Assembly (NCBI GenBank): GCA_049487715.1
Contig: CP150575.1
Coordinates: 1 to 64,000 of the forward strand
DNA length: 64,000 nt
Source: Pycnococcus provasolii
Lineage: Eukaryota > Chlorophyta > Pseudoscourfieldiophyceae > Pseudoscourfieldiales
Direction: 5' to 3'
Shown: piece after piece, positions 35,323 to 45,823 of the stretch
Layout of the letters: each line of letters opens with the position of its first letter
Position numbering within the stretch: position 1 is the stretch's first letter
Program-made: the position numbers and the translations under genes
The notes under the pieces: model-generated
Database searches by the model: none
What the model was told of the DNA's origin: nothing
What the model saw: only the letters and a program-made list of their open reading frames with translations

Positions 35323-36102
35323 GACGGACAGGTATTTCTAAATTATATTATTTGGCATTTGCAATTTCACAATTCGTGTGGCTCGAAAAGGCCCCCCTTC
35401 CCTTTCTTAGATTTCACATTTAGATTTTTCCAGGGGATTTTTCCTCCCCCCAATCTCAAACCCCCAATCTCAAACCCCCAATCTCAAACCCCTCATCTCA
35501 AACCCCCAATCTCAAACCCTCATCTCAATCCGTGTTTTTACCGAGCTTAGATTCCTGATTCCTGATGAAGGATTTGGGTTGGTTTGGATGCAAAGCCAAG
35601 CCCATCCATTGACAAATAAATATCTTTCGAACACCTTCTTCGAACGGCAAATCTGGACAATCTTTCTTTCGTTGGGGCCTTCCAAGGGGGTTACTTACCC
35701 TAAGGTTCCAACCAGAGGAGCCCGGTATTATAGCCTTCGTGTTCGTATAGGTTCAACATGATTCCGTGACTACTACTCTTACAGTCTTAACCGGCTGTCA
35801 CTCGTGAACGAGTCAACTGGTGCAAGGATTTCAGGCACCTCGTGAACGACATATTCCAGTATGTATGTATGTACCGTGAAATACATACTTCGGATTCCGG
35901 CATTTTGGTTCGGTTTCAACGAGTTCGTTTGGTTTCGCAAAGGAGAAGAGAGAGATGAATTCCGAGTGAGTCACATAACAAGTCACTACAGCAACTTCGT
36001 CCTAACACTAGTTAAGCTTACCTTCTCTCCCCCCCCAGTGGTGCCCACCTAAGATTAGTAGTAGGTGGATCAGCTGATGATGAAGAACTCTCAAGTGTAT
36101 TC
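35323..36102. other. Intergenic region with a 14-bp minisatellite
   Basis: It holds about six copies of CCCCCAATCTCAAA (35446-35528). 35530-36100 is AT-rich and shows no credible ORF or RNA gene. Confidence 0.6.
35446..35528. repeat. Minisatellite, unit CCCCCAATCTCAAA
   Basis: Roughly six head-to-tail copies with single-base changes (CCAATC versus CTCATC), lying 5' of the ankyrin-exonuclease gene. Confidence 0.9.
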
Positions 36103-37533
36103 TTAGTAGGAGGACGGTTGTAGAGCCAAGCTCACCACCACGTCTTCCTCCTCCTGCAGGTGGCGCATGAACCTCTCGTCGAACGCAAGCACGCGCCTTA
36201 CCATGCTGACAACCTCCGCCAAACCTATAGTAGCTCGGCGATCATGGCACACCCTCTCAGAGCCACGCACGCACTTCCACCTTCTCATCTCCGCGCCCTT
36301 GTCTTGCGCCGCGAGATGTTGTAAGTCGCGCTCTATGCCAACCTCCTCCTCATGCAAAGCATGGTGGTCAGACGTGAGGTGCGCCATGAGCGCGTCGTAC
36401 GTGACGCTCGACAGGGACTCGTGGCGACCCAGCGCGGGGAAAGTCGACGTCTCCTCCACACGCACGTGCTCACGAACGCGACGCATGCCGTTTTTAAACG
36501 TCTCGTACGCAGTCGCTACGGGGTAGTCGTTATCGTCCATACGCCGACTCGCAAGGTGGAAAATGGTCCTCTGCACGGCAACGCGCAGGGGCACGTGAAG
36601 GGTGGGCATCTGCGTGCAGTCGCTCCAACGAGGGTGCGACAGCCACTCGTCGCGTGGAATGGCGAAAGCCGGTGGGAGCTTGAATCCTCCTCCAATAGCA
36701 GCTTCGGTCGCGGTGGCTGTGGGCGCGTAGCAAAATGTCACGTTGTCGCGCCTCTGCGCCAAGACTTCACGCACGCGCGTGATGAGCTTGAGCTCAGACA
36801 TAGCGAGGTCGGGACGTGGATACAGGATCGGAATCCCATCGCTGTCATGCGTCGGCAGTAACGTCGGTGACGGCGGCGATGGCATCACATACCCCTCCAG
36901 GCGCCCTTTGATCTCGACATGTTGCAATCGTATTCCTCGCTCCAGGTTGGTCAAATCGTGGCCCATGGCGAAGAAAGCGCTCGTTCCGTCCGTGCCTGCG
37001 GACGATAGCGGCCCACTTGGCCCTCCTGGGTGTGCGTCTAGCCACGCTGTGATGTCGTACACCTTACCCAGAATACATATCCAAGCACTGTTCTTGCTGT
37101 TGTGCCTGGCGAGCTCCTCCTCGGTGATGAGTCGGTCGGAAGAGCTGGGATACTCGCTAGTGCCGCCTTGCGAGTCTCCCAGCTCCGCGTGTTCCTGCGG
37201 CGGTTCAGATTCCGAGTTCGAGCTTATTTGAACCCGCCGAGTTTGTTGCACTTCGCGGCGTGCGTACGCGCGAGCGGCGCGGCGGAGTCCTCTGGCGTGC
37301 AGTCCTTCGACTCGCGCCTCGCTGGCTCTCCTCATCATCTCGGCGTGGTACTCGAGGATGTTCCTTTTCGTGCGCGACTTCAAGGTTTGGTCGTGGGTGC
37401 GAGATGAAGCGCGCACATCCTCCTGCGCCGTGAGGTGGAACGCCGTCCTTCGCGTGGTTTCCGCCTTCATGGCGACCACCGTAACGAGCGCGAGCAGCGC
37501 CAGCACACTTAAGCCGTGAAGTCGAGCGGCCAT
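36103..37533 (-). CDS. Membrane-anchored cytochrome b5 / hemerythrin-like fusion (476 aa)
   Basis: ATG 37533; an upstream TTG is not needed. Residues 5-22 are one hydrophobic segment (GLSVLALLALVTVVAM), a signal anchor. A basic ~100-residue linker follows. Cytochrome b5 domain at ~133-215: L-I-T-E-E-E-L-A-R-H, then heme ligand H168 in D-A-H-P-G-G and second ligand H192 in F-F-A-M-G-H. From ~340 there is a four-helix hemerythrin-like (HHE) domain: R-R-V-R-E-H-V-R-V-E-E, S-D-H-H-A-L-H-E-E-E, and F-M-R-H-L-Q-E-E-E near the C-terminus, giving His/Glu ligands for a di-iron site. A heme electron-transfer module next to a non-heme di-iron module suggests oxygen, NO or redox sensing at a membrane; this is inference. 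Confidence 0.75.
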   Translation of the reverse strand: MAARLHGLSVLALLALVTVVAMKAETTRRTAFHLTAQEDVRASSRTHDQTLKSRTKRNILEYHAEMMRRASEARVEGLHARGLRRAARAYARREVQQTRRVQISSNSESEPPQEHAELGDSQGGTSEYPSSSDRLITEEELARHNSKNSAWICILGKVYDITAWLDAHPGGPSGPLSSAGTDGTSAFFAMGHDLTNLERGIRLQHVEIKGRLEGYVMPSPPSPTLLPTHDSDGIPILYPRPDLAMSELKLITRVREVLAQRRDNVTFCYAPTATATEAAIGGGFKLPPAFAIPRDEWLSHPRWSDCTQMPTLHVPLRVAVQRTIFHLASRRMDDNDYPVATAYETFKNGMRRVREHVRVEETSTFPALGRHESLSSVTYDALMAHLTSDHHALHEEEVGIERDLQHLAAQDKGAEMRRWKCVRGSERVCHDRRATIGLAEVVSMVRRVLAFDERFMRHLQEEEDVVVSLALQPSSY

Positions 37534-38912
37534 CGTCAACGCCACCGTCGTCGTGGCCGTCAATACCTGCGAGCATGTCTCGAGCGGATACCATACATAT
37601 ACAGACAGGCTCGCGCTCTCCCACGAGCCCCCTGGTGGGTTCTCGAAGGATCAAAAAGCATCTAAGAAAGGGATCTGGGGGTTGGGAGATGCCCGCCGGT
37701 GCCCGCCGCCGCCCGCAGGTGCCGCCCGCCGCCCGCCGCCCGCCAATCCATCCATCCTGGGCACCAAGAATACATACATACATGTACGGTCTCTTTCTTT
37801 TCTGTGACGCTGCTAACTAGTAGTACTTAACATACTGTACAAGGATCCATGATATCATCGACGTCATCATCAATCTTCAGGAGTAGGTACCTTTTTTTTT
37901 AGTGTGTGTTAAAGTTAAGCACTTGTTAAGTTAAGTAGTGTTCAGATATTTACTCGATGATCCTCAAGCATGCGTGTCAGCACCTTGGTTGGGAGCGAGC
38001 GGCATCTTTTCGCCGCCTCGCCGGCCATAGAACAGAATAGAATTTCATGGAAACAAATTGATTCATGCAAGTGCCTTCTTGCACTCATGTTGTATGTTTG
38101 TAAGAAGCATCAAGCATCTTGTATGTATTCAGGACTGTTGTTCTCGATCTCGCTCGAACGTTGAGTCTCGTAGACCTCGTTCTTCTTTTCTACATAATAA
38201 ACTTACAGTACTGTACTGTACAGTACTTAAGGCTTAAGGTAGACAGACGATCACAGGCCACCACTCACTGGATACGTCACGAGTCAGTACAAGTGTGTGA
38301 CTACTGTAGAAAGCAGCGTGCGGGATGGGATGCTCCCCAGGGGGATACTCGGTCCGAAAAAGGGTCCCGAAAGATTCCTCGTCCTGTCGTCCGAGTTCCG
38401 ACCCAAAAAAGGGGGGACCTGGAAGGAAGGAGGTCCAGTTACTCGCGGAATCAAAAGTAGTTTATAGGGGATATTCCATCTCCCCAACGGTTCTTTTCTC
38501 AACGCCGCCGCCGGACGCTCCTCCTTTTTTGAGATCAGATCCCTCCCTGTATATTCGGAATATTCGGAATATTCGCTTGTCACGTACCCTACTCACGTGT
38601 CAGAAGTATCAGTATCTTGCTCTCCTTGCTCTCCTTGTGTGTCGCTCTTGTGTTGTGTTTCCTGGCACAAGCTTATATTCCGAAGCATATATTCCGATGA
38701 CGACTCGGCGTGAGTTTATATGCTCTGGTGTTTGCAGTGCTCTTAAGACCTTAGGGCCTTGCACGTCTCCTTGTCGGCCTCGTCTCTTGCTGCTCCGACA
38801 TCATAACTTATCACATCACAACAAGTTGTGCCACCACTGACTTTGTGGTGACATCTGCTCAAACAAGTGGTGGTAGTCACCTTCACAACAAAATAAAAAG
38901 GAATCTAACCTG
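37534..38912. other. Long 5' intergenic region of the triplicated secreted protein
   Basis: 1.4 kb with no credible ORF. It contains GCCCGCC repeats (37690-37745), GTACTGTACAGTACT (38208-38226) and the P1BS-like cluster listed separately. Confidence 0.55.
38469..38574. promoter_or_regulatory. Cluster of four P1BS-like phosphate-starvation motifs
   Basis: GNATATNC occurs at 38469-38476 (GGATATTC), then three times at 9-bp spacing: 38549-38556 (GTATATTC), 38558-38565 and 38567-38574 (both GAATATTC). This is the site bound by PHR1/PSR1-type MYB regulators in plants and green algae. It lies 340-445 bp upstream of the ATG at 38913. Two related ATATTCCGA elements follow at ~38672-38697. Confidence 0.6.
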
Positions 38913-41900
38913 ATGATGCGCACGGTGCTCACTTTAGCACTTGCGGCTCAAGTGGCCGCAGCCTCTTACAAGGTTGGCGAGATTACCGAGCTGCTGCCCG
39001 AGGCTGGCGACGCCAAGGCGGCCGGTATCACGCCCGTCGACGGCAAGTCTGGTGACACGGCGTTCCCGTTCGGTAACTTCAAGCCCATCTGGACGATCGG
39101 AGAGACGTACACTGGTGCCGACGGCAAGGAGAAGGCCATGGTCGGCGTTCCAGATGGTCAGGGCGCGTACCTCCTGGACGACAACACGGTGCGCCTCGTG
39201 TCGCAGAGCGAGTCTTACGGCCCGCTGCGATACGAGTCGTGGGGCGTGCCGACGAACGACGGCACCACCACGTTTGGCGGATCGCACGTGCAGTACGTCG
39301 ACGTCGTTCGCTCGAAGCTTGACGGCTTCATGGCGGGCAACTACCCGGCGAGCGAGATGATCAAGGGTGGAGGCGAGCTCATCGAGACGGTGTACAACCT
39401 GAAGGGCGAGCTCGTCGGTCCGCGCAACCCGAACGGACCGAGCGCGAAGCCGCACTTCTCGGATACCGACAAGGACGGCAACTGGGTCGTGTCGGCGGTG
39501 CCGACTCTGAGCGACTGGTTCTTCCAGAGCTTCTGCTCGTCCAACCTCGCGCCGGCGGGCCAGTGGGGTGGCAACCTTGGCTTCGTTGACGACGTTTACC
39601 TCACCGTCGAAGAGTGGACGAGCTACAGCGCGTCTGGCTTCATCGGTATCCCGAGCTGGGCCGTTGAGATCGCGACGAAGACGGCGTACCCGATCTCGTC
39701 CATTGGCATGGGCGGCTTCGAGAAGATTTCCGAGATGAGCTGCGGCGTTGAAGGCTTCGTGTGCATTGCCGTGTCGGGCTACAACGGGAACTTCGGTGTG
39801 AAGGGCAAAGAACTCGCCGACACGGTGACCAAGGCCCGAACTGACGCCAAGGGCTCGCGCAAGGACGGCTCGGCGTGGGTGTGGCCGCAGGACGTTGTCC
39901 CTGCTCGCATCTACATCGGACGCAAGGGTCTCGACAAGGATGGCAAGCCCGCGAATGACTTCATGAGTCGCAACGGACTCGCGTATGGCAAGGTGTACGG
40001 CTTTGCGACGGACTCGGGCGCTACCGTGCGCGACGACTGGCACAAGTCCGCAGACCGCAAGAAGGGCGACAAGGTGGATGGCGTGTTCTACCCGACGAGC
40101 TACATGTGGGACGGCGTCGTGAAGCCGTTCGAGCACGACGAGTCTTGCTGGGGCTGGCAGGATGCGCCCGTGGGCGCGCCGGCGAACCACGCATTCTGGA
40201 CTGCCAAGGGCCCTGACGCATCGGGCAAGAAGTGGGAGCACATCTCGCCCGACCCGCGCGGCGGACAGCGCTTCCTGCAGGGATCGACCGCCGGATACTT
40301 CGGCATCTACGACGCCAAGGCGCTCGCGGAGACGCTAAAGGGGCTCACGGGCACCGCTCTTCCCGCTTCGTTTGCGGGCGATTACACGATGCTTCAGGCG
40401 GAGTCGGATGTCACGGCGCAGATCGAGCTCGGCGGAAAGGGAAAGACGTCTGCTGGCGGCGACCAGAAGACCATGTGCGATAAGGTGACTGATGGAGCTT
40501 GCTCGAGTGGCCACAAGACGTTCGAGGACATCGACGGCATTGAGTGGATCGCCGGAAAGGACTGCAACGACTACATTCTCATCCAGGAGGACGGAGGCAA
40601 CGACTACGGTGAGCGCCAGCTCATCTCCAGCCCGGTGACATTTGACAGCACGCCGCTGACGTACTACTTCACGGCGCAGGCGGGTGGAGACTACAACACG
40701 CGCGTGCAGGCGAAGGCGACGATTCCCGCGGGAACGTGGAGCAGGAACACCGCGTCGGAGTTCTCGGGCGTCACGGACCTTTCGCAGTTCCTCGTCAAGG
40801 ACAGCGCCGGCAAGTATCTCATGACGACGGCTGCTTCGCACCGATACATGCACCGCGCTGCAGCGGCGATGGTGCCGGTCAACGAGAAGTTGATCATGAT
40901 TGGACTTCAGCAGCACAGCCAGGCTGGTGGCATCATCGCGGATCTCAATGCGGACCGTGGTGGTCAGGTGCTTGCGTACCAGCCGGCGAAGATTCCGTCG
41001 GTGTCAGGACTCACGTGCGGTGCGGTCTCGCCACCGACGTCGTACAAGGTTGGCGAGATTACCGAGCTGCTGCCCGAGGCTGGCGACGCCAAGGCGGCCG
41101 GTATCACGCCCGTCGACGGCAAGTCTGGTGACACGGCGTTCCCGTTTGGTAACTTCAAGCCCATCTGGACGATCGGAGAGACGTACACTGGTGCCGACGG
41201 CAAGGAGAAGGCCATGGTCGGCGTTCCAGATGGTCAGGGCGCGTACCTCCTGGACGACAACACGGTGCGCCTCGTGTCGCAGAGCGAGTCTTACGGCCCG
41301 CTGCGATACGAGTCGTGGGGCGTGCCGACGAACGACGGCACCACCACGTTTGGCGGATCGCACGTGCAGTACGTCGACGTCGTTCGCTCGAAGCTTGACG
41401 GCTTCATGGCGGGCAACTACCCGGCGAGCGAGATGATCAAGGGTGGAGGCGAGCTCATCGAGACGGTGTACAACCTGAAGGGCGAGCTCGTCGGTCCGCG
41501 CAACCCGAACGGACCGAGCGCGAAGCCGCACTTCTCGGATACCGACAAGGACGGCAACTGGGTCGTGTCGGCGGTGCCGACTCTGAGCGACTGGTTCTTC
41601 CAGAGCTTCTGCTCGTCCAACCTCGCGCCGGCGGGCCAGTGGGGTGGCAACCTTGGCTTCGTTGACGACGTTTACCTCACCGTCGAAGAGTGGACGAGCT
41701 ACAGCGCGTCTGGCTTCATCGGTATCCCGAGCTGGGCCGTTGAGATCGCGACGAAGACGGCGTACCCGATCTCGTCCATTGGCATGGGCGGCTTCGAGAA
41801 GATTTCCGAGATGAGCTGCGGCGTTGAAGGCTTCGTGTGCATTGCCGTGTCGGGCTACAACGGGAACTTCGGTGTGAAGGGCAAAGAACTCGCCGACACG

Positions 41901-44900
41901 GTGACCAAGGCCCGAACTGACGCCAAGGGCTCGCGCAAGGACGGCTCGGCGTGGGTGTGGCCGCAGGACGTTGTCCCTGCTCGCATCTACATCGGACGCA
42001 AGGGTCTCGACAAGGATGGCAAGCCCGCGAATGACTTCATGAGTCGCAACGGACTCGCGTATGGCAAGGTGTACGGCTTTGCGACGGACTCGGGCGCTAC
42101 CGTGCGCGACGACTGGCACAAGTCCGCAGACCGCAAGAAGGGCGACAAGGTGGATGGCGTGTTCTACCCGACGAGCTACATGTGGGACGGCGTCGTGAAG
42201 CCGTTCGAGCACGACGAGTCTTGCTGGGGCTGGCAGGATGCGCCCGTGGGCGCGCCGGCGAACCACGCATTCTGGACTGCCAAGGGCCCTGACGCATCGG
42301 GCAAGAAGTGGGAGCACATCTCGCCCGACCCGCGCGGCGGACAGCGCTTCCTGCAGGGATCGACCGCCGGATACTTCGGCATCTACGACGCCAAGGCGCT
42401 CGCGGAGACGCTAAAGGGGCTCACGGGCACCGCTCTTCCCGCTTCGTTTGCGGGCGATTACACGATGCTTCAGGCGGAGTCGGATGTCACGGCGCAGATC
42501 GAGCTCGGCGGAAAGGGAAAGACGTCTGCTGGCGGCGACCAGAAGACCATGTGCGATAAGGTGACTGATGGAGCTTGCTCGAGTGGCCACAAGACGTTCG
42601 AGGACATCGACGGCATTGAGTGGATCGCCGGAAAGGACTGCAACGACTACATTCTCATCCAGGAGGACGGAGGCAACGACTACGGTGAGCGCCAGCTCAT
42701 CTCCAGCCCGGTGACATTTGACAGCACGCCGCTGACGTACTACTTCACGGCGCAGGCGGGTGGAGACTACAACACGCGCGTGCAGGCGAAGGCGACGATT
42801 CCCGCGGGAACGTGGAGCAGGAACACCGCGTCGGAGTTCTCGGGCGTCACGGACCTTTCGCAGTTCCTCGTCAAGGACAGCGCCGGCAAGTATCTCATGA
42901 CGACGGCTGCTTCGCACCGATACATGCACCGCGCTGCAGCGGCGATGGTGCCGGTCAACGAGAAGTTGATCATGATTGGACTTCAGCAGCACAGCCAGGC
43001 TGGTGGCATCATCGCGGATCTCAATGCGGACCGTGGTGGTCAGGTGCTTGCGTACCAGCCGGCGAAGATTCCGTCGGTGTCAGGACTCACGTGCGGTGCG
43101 GTCTCGCCACCGACGTCGTACAAGGTTGGCGAGATTACCGAGCTGCTGCCCGAGGCTGGCGACGCCAAGGCGGCCGGTATCACGCCCGTCGACGGCAAGT
43201 CTGGTGACACGGCGTTCCCGTTTGGTAACTTCAAGCCCATCTGGACGATCGGAGAGACGTACACTGGTGCCGACGGCAAGGAGAAGGCCATGGTCGGCGT
43301 TCCAGATGGTCAGGGCGCGTACCTCCTGGACGACAACACGGTGCGCCTCGTGTCGCAGAGCGAGTCTTACGGCCCGCTGCGATACGAGTCGTGGGGCGTG
43401 CCGACGAACGACGGCACCACCACGTTTGGCGGATCGCACGTGCAGTACGTCGACGTCGTTCGCTCGAAGCTTGACGGCTTCATGGCGGGCAACTACCCGG
43501 CGAGCGAGATGATCAAGGGTGGAGGCGAGCTCATCGAGACGGTGTACAACCTGAAGGGCGAGCTCGTCGGTCCGCGCAACCCGAACGGACCGAGCGCGAA
43601 GCCGCACTTCTCGGATACCGACAAGGACGGCAACTGGGTCGTGTCGGCGGTGCCGACTCTGAGCGACTGGTTCTTCCAGAGCTTCTGCTCGTCCAACCTC
43701 GCGCCGGCGGGCCAGTGGGGTGGCAACCTTGGCTTCGTTGACGACGTTTACCTCACCGTCGAAGAGTGGACGAGCTACAGCGCGTCTGGCTTCATCGGTA
43801 TCCCGAGCTGGGCCGTTGAGATCGCGACGAAGACGGCGTACCCGATCTCGTCCATTGGCATGGGCGGCTTCGAGAAGATTTCCGAGATGAGCTGCGGCGT
43901 TGAAGGCTTCGTGTGCATTGCCGTGTCGGGCTACAACGGGAACTTCGGTGTGAAGGGCAAAGAACTCGCCGACACGGTGACCAAGGCCCGAACTGACGCC
44001 AAGGGCTCGCGCAAGGACGGCTCGGCGTGGGTGTGGCCGCAGGACGTTGTCCCTGCTCGCATCTACATCGGACGCAAGGGTCTCGACAAGGATGGCAAGC
44101 CCGCGAATGACTTCATGAGTCGCAACGGACTCGCGTATGGCAAGGTGTACGGCTTTGCGACGGACTCGGGCGCTACCGTGCGCGACGACTGGCACAAGTC
44201 CGCAGACCGCAAGAAGGGCGACAAGGTGGATGGCGTGTTCTACCCGACGAGCTACATGTGGGACGGCGTCGTGAAGCCGTTCGAGCACGACGAGTCTTGC
44301 TGGGGCTGGCAGGATGCGCCCGTGGGCGCGCCGGCGAACCACGCATTCTGGACTGCCAAGGGCCCTGACGCATCGGGCAAGAAGTGGGAGCACATCTCGC
44401 CCGACCCGCGCGGCGGACAGCGCTTCCTGCAGGGATCGACCGCCGGATACTTCGGCATCTACGACGCCAAGGCGCTCGCGGAGACGCTAAAGGGGCTCAC
44501 GGGCACCGCTCTTCCCGCTTCGTTTGCGGGCGATTACACGATGCTTCAGGCGGAGTCGGATGTCACGGCGCAGATCGAGCTCGGCGGAAAGGGAAAGACG
44601 TCTGCTGGCGGCGACCAGAAGACCATGTGCGATAAGGTGACTGATGGAGCTTGCTCGAGTGGCCACAAGACGTTCGAGGACATCGACGGCATTGAGTGGA
44701 TCGCCGGAAAGGACTGCAACGACTACATTCTCATCCAGGAGGACGGAGGCAACGACTACGGTGAGCGCCAGCTCATCTCCAGCCCGGTGACATTTGACAG
44801 CACGCCGCTGACGTACTACTTCACGGCGCAGGCGGGTGGAGACTACAACACGCGCGTGCAGGCGAAGGCGACGATTCCCGCGGGAACGTGGAGCAGGAAC

Positions 44901-45311
44901 ACCGCGTCGGAGTTCTCGGGCGTCACGGACCTTTCGCAGTTCCTCGTCAAGGACAGCGCCGGCAAGTATCTCATGACGACGGCTGCTTCGCACCGATACA
45001 TGCACCGCGCTGCAGCGGCGATGGTGCCGATCAACGAGAAGTTGATCATGATTGGACTTCAGCAGCACAGCCAGGCTGGTGGCATCATCGCGGATCTCAA
45101 TGCGGACCGTGGTGGTCAGGTGCTTGCGTACCAGCCGGCGAAGATTCCGTCGGTGTCAGGACTCACGTGCGGTGCGGTCTCGCCACCGAGTGCCGCACCA
45201 GCTCCTTCGAAGACGTCAGCTCCATCGAAGACGCTGGAGGCTAGCGGAACTTCGGACATGGTTGTATTTTCTTCAATGATCATGACTACTCTCGCCATGT
45301 TGCTTGCTTGA
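38913..45311 (+). CDS. Secreted, C-terminally anchored protein of three near-identical 692-residue units; PhoX/DUF839-like (2132 aa)
   Basis: Signal peptide at residues 1-17 (VLTLALAAQVAAA). Three tandem units start at residues 18, 710 and 1402, each beginning S-Y-K-V-G-E-I-T-E-L-L-P. After the third come a short Pro/Ser linker (APAPSKTSAPSKT) and a hydrophobic end (MVVFSSMIMTTLAMLLA), a likely GPI-attachment signal or anchor. Within a unit, D-G-Q-G-A-Y-L-L-D-D-N-T-V-R-L-V, then G-G-S-H-V, then A-R-I-Y-I-G-R-K-G and N-G-L-A-Y-G-K-V-Y-G-F recall DUF839/PhoX beta-propeller proteins (calcium-dependent alkaline phosphatases), but the match is by eye and the CEE active-site motif is not visible. 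About ten cysteines per unit suit an extracellular protein. A cell-surface phosphomonoesterase is a reasonable hypothesis, supported by the upstream P1BS-like sites. Confidence 0.6.
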   Translation: MMRTVLTLALAAQVAAASYKVGEITELLPEAGDAKAAGITPVDGKSGDTAFPFGNFKPIWTIGETYTGADGKEKAMVGVPDGQGAYLLDDNTVRLVSQSESYGPLRYESWGVPTNDGTTTFGGSHVQYVDVVRSKLDGFMAGNYPASEMIKGGGELIETVYNLKGELVGPRNPNGPSAKPHFSDTDKDGNWVVSAVPTLSDWFFQSFCSSNLAPAGQWGGNLGFVDDVYLTVEEWTSYSASGFIGIPSWAVEIATKTAYPISSIGMGGFEKISEMSCGVEGFVCIAVSGYNGNFGVKGKELADTVTKARTDAKGSRKDGSAWVWPQDVVPARIYIGRKGLDKDGKPANDFMSRNGLAYGKVYGFATDSGATVRDDWHKSADRKKGDKVDGVFYPTSYMWDGVVKPFEHDESCWGWQDAPVGAPANHAFWTAKGPDASGKKWEHISPDPRGGQRFLQGSTAGYFGIYDAKALAETLKGLTGTALPASFAGDYTMLQAESDVTAQIELGGKGKTSAGGDQKTMCDKVTDGACSSGHKTFEDIDGIEWIAGKDCNDYILIQEDGGNDYGERQLISSPVTFDSTPLTYYFTAQAGGDYNTRVQAKATIPAGTWSRNTASEFSGVTDLSQFLVKDSAGKYLMTTAASHRYMHRAAAAMVPVNEKLIMIGLQQHSQAGGIIADLNADRGGQVLAYQPAKIPSVSGLTCGAVSPPTSYKVGEITELLPEAGDAKAAGITPVDGKSGDTAFPFGNFKPIWTIGETYTGADGKEKAMVGVPDGQGAYLLDDNTVRLVSQSESYGPLRYESWGVPTNDGTTTFGGSHVQYVDVVRSKLDGFMAGNYPASEMIKGGGELIETVYNLKGELVGPRNPNGPSAKPHFSDTDKDGNWVVSAVPTLSDWFFQSFCSSNLAPAGQWGGNLGFVDDVYLTVEEWTSYSASGFIGIPSWAVEIATKTAYPISSIGMGGFEKISEMSCGVEGFVCIAVSGYNGNFGVKGKELADTVTKARTDAKGSRKDGSAWVWPQDVVPARIYIGRKGLDKDGKPANDFMSRNGLAYGKVYGFATDSGATVRDDWHKSADRKKGDKVDGVFYPTSYMWDGVVKPFEHDESCWGWQDAPVGAPANHAFWTAKGPDASGKKWEHISPDPRGGQRFLQGSTAGYFGIYDAKALAETLKGLTGTALPASFAGDYTMLQAESDVTAQIELGGKGKTSAGGDQKTMCDKVTDGACSSGHKTFEDIDGIEWIAGKDCNDYILIQEDGGNDYGERQLISSPVTFDSTPLTYYFTAQAGGDYNTRVQAKATIPAGTWSRNTASEFSGVTDLSQFLVKDSAGKYLMTTAASHRYMHRAAAAMVPVNEKLIMIGLQQHSQAGGIIADLNADRGGQVLAYQPAKIPSVSGLTCGAVSPPTSYKVGEITELLPEAGDAKAAGITPVDGKSGDTAFPFGNFKPIWTIGETYTGADGKEKAMVGVPDGQGAYLLDDNTVRLVSQSESYGPLRYESWGVPTNDGTTTFGGSHVQYVDVVRSKLDGFMAGNYPASEMIKGGGELIETVYNLKGELVGPRNPNGPSAKPHFSDTDKDGNWVVSAVPTLSDWFFQSFCSSNLAPAGQWGGNLGFVDDVYLTVEEWTSYSASGFIGIPSWAVEIATKTAYPISSIGMGGFEKISEMSCGVEGFVCIAVSGYNGNFGVKGKELADTVTKARTDAKGSRKDGSAWVWPQDVVPARIYIGRKGLDKDGKPANDFMSRNGLAYGKVYGFATDSGATVRDDWHKSADRKKGDKVDGVFYPTSYMWDGVVKPFEHDESCWGWQDAPVGAPANHAFWTAKGPDASGKKWEHISPDPRGGQRFLQGSTAGYFGIYDAKALAETLKGLTGTALPASFAGDYTMLQAESDVTAQIELGGKGKTSAGGDQKTMCDKVTDGACSSGHKTFEDIDGIEWIAGKDCNDYILIQEDGGNDYGERQLISSPVTFDSTPLTYYFTAQAGGDYNTRVQAKATIPAGTWSRNTASEFSGVTDLSQFLVKDSAGKYLMTTAASHRYMHRAAAAMVPINEKLIMIGLQQHSQAGGIIADLNADRGGQVLAYQPAKIPSVSGLTCGAVSPPSAAPAPSKTSAPSKTLEASGTSDMVVFSSMIMTTLAMLLA
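38964..45191 (+). repeat. Three in-frame direct repeats of 2076 bp
   Basis: Units 38964-41039, 41040-43115 and 43116-45191. By eye I find only a few differences: the first codon (TCT versus TCG), position 39071 (C in unit 1, T at 41147) and 45030 (A in unit 3, giving Ile for Val). Synonymous sites are otherwise unchanged, so the triplication is very recent or kept identical by gene conversion. Confidence 0.97.
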
Positions 45312-45823
45312 AAATGAAATAAGTCAAACAAAAGCTCGTACTAAGTACTTGGTTATTGTTTTGGGACGAGGGATATATGAATCACAAAATCGAAAATTGC
45401 TAATCTGGATGGGCATCATGATTCCTACCAACGAAATCAACTCATGAATCAAATAAAAATCCCTTAAAAAAAAATCAGACAGATCTCATTTGTGGTGGAG
45501 TGAGGGGTATGATGAAGCACGAATGAATATTCGCAGTGCTTCTTCTCAAGTGAAAGGGGTGGTGAAAGATTGATTTACAAAACTTGGTGGAGTGACCGGT
45601 GAATGTAACATTCATGCATTCAACCATCCATCCATTAATCCATCCATGAATTTAAAATTAGTCTACGATACTTAAGGCCTTCTTAAGGGTAAGAATAAGA
45701 AGGTATTCTTCGAGACGAGAATGGGATCGGTCGGAAGATGTCAGGACGGTTAGGGTATAGGGTATAGGGTTAGGGTTAGGGTTAGATCTCCCCTCCGGTC
45801 CTTTTCTTTTCCACACACTGTAC
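45312..45823. promoter_or_regulatory. Intergenic region with telomeric repeats (45749-45785) ahead of the GT77 gene
   Basis: AT-rich 3' flank of the repeat protein with one P1BS-like GAATATTC (45525-45532), then TAGGGTATAGGG and TTAGGG units ending 39 bp before the GT77 ATG. No gene is seen. Confidence 0.55.

Noticed and set aside
38325-38840. 171-codon + strand ORF upstream of the triplicated gene
   Set aside because: Contains the regulatory-looking repeats and has no domain-like composition; probably non-coding promoter/5' UTR.
38934-44393. Long minus-strand ORFs of ~435 residues repeated three times
   Set aside because: They are antisense shadows of the GC-rich, strongly codon-biased triplicated gene and repeat with the same 2076-bp period.
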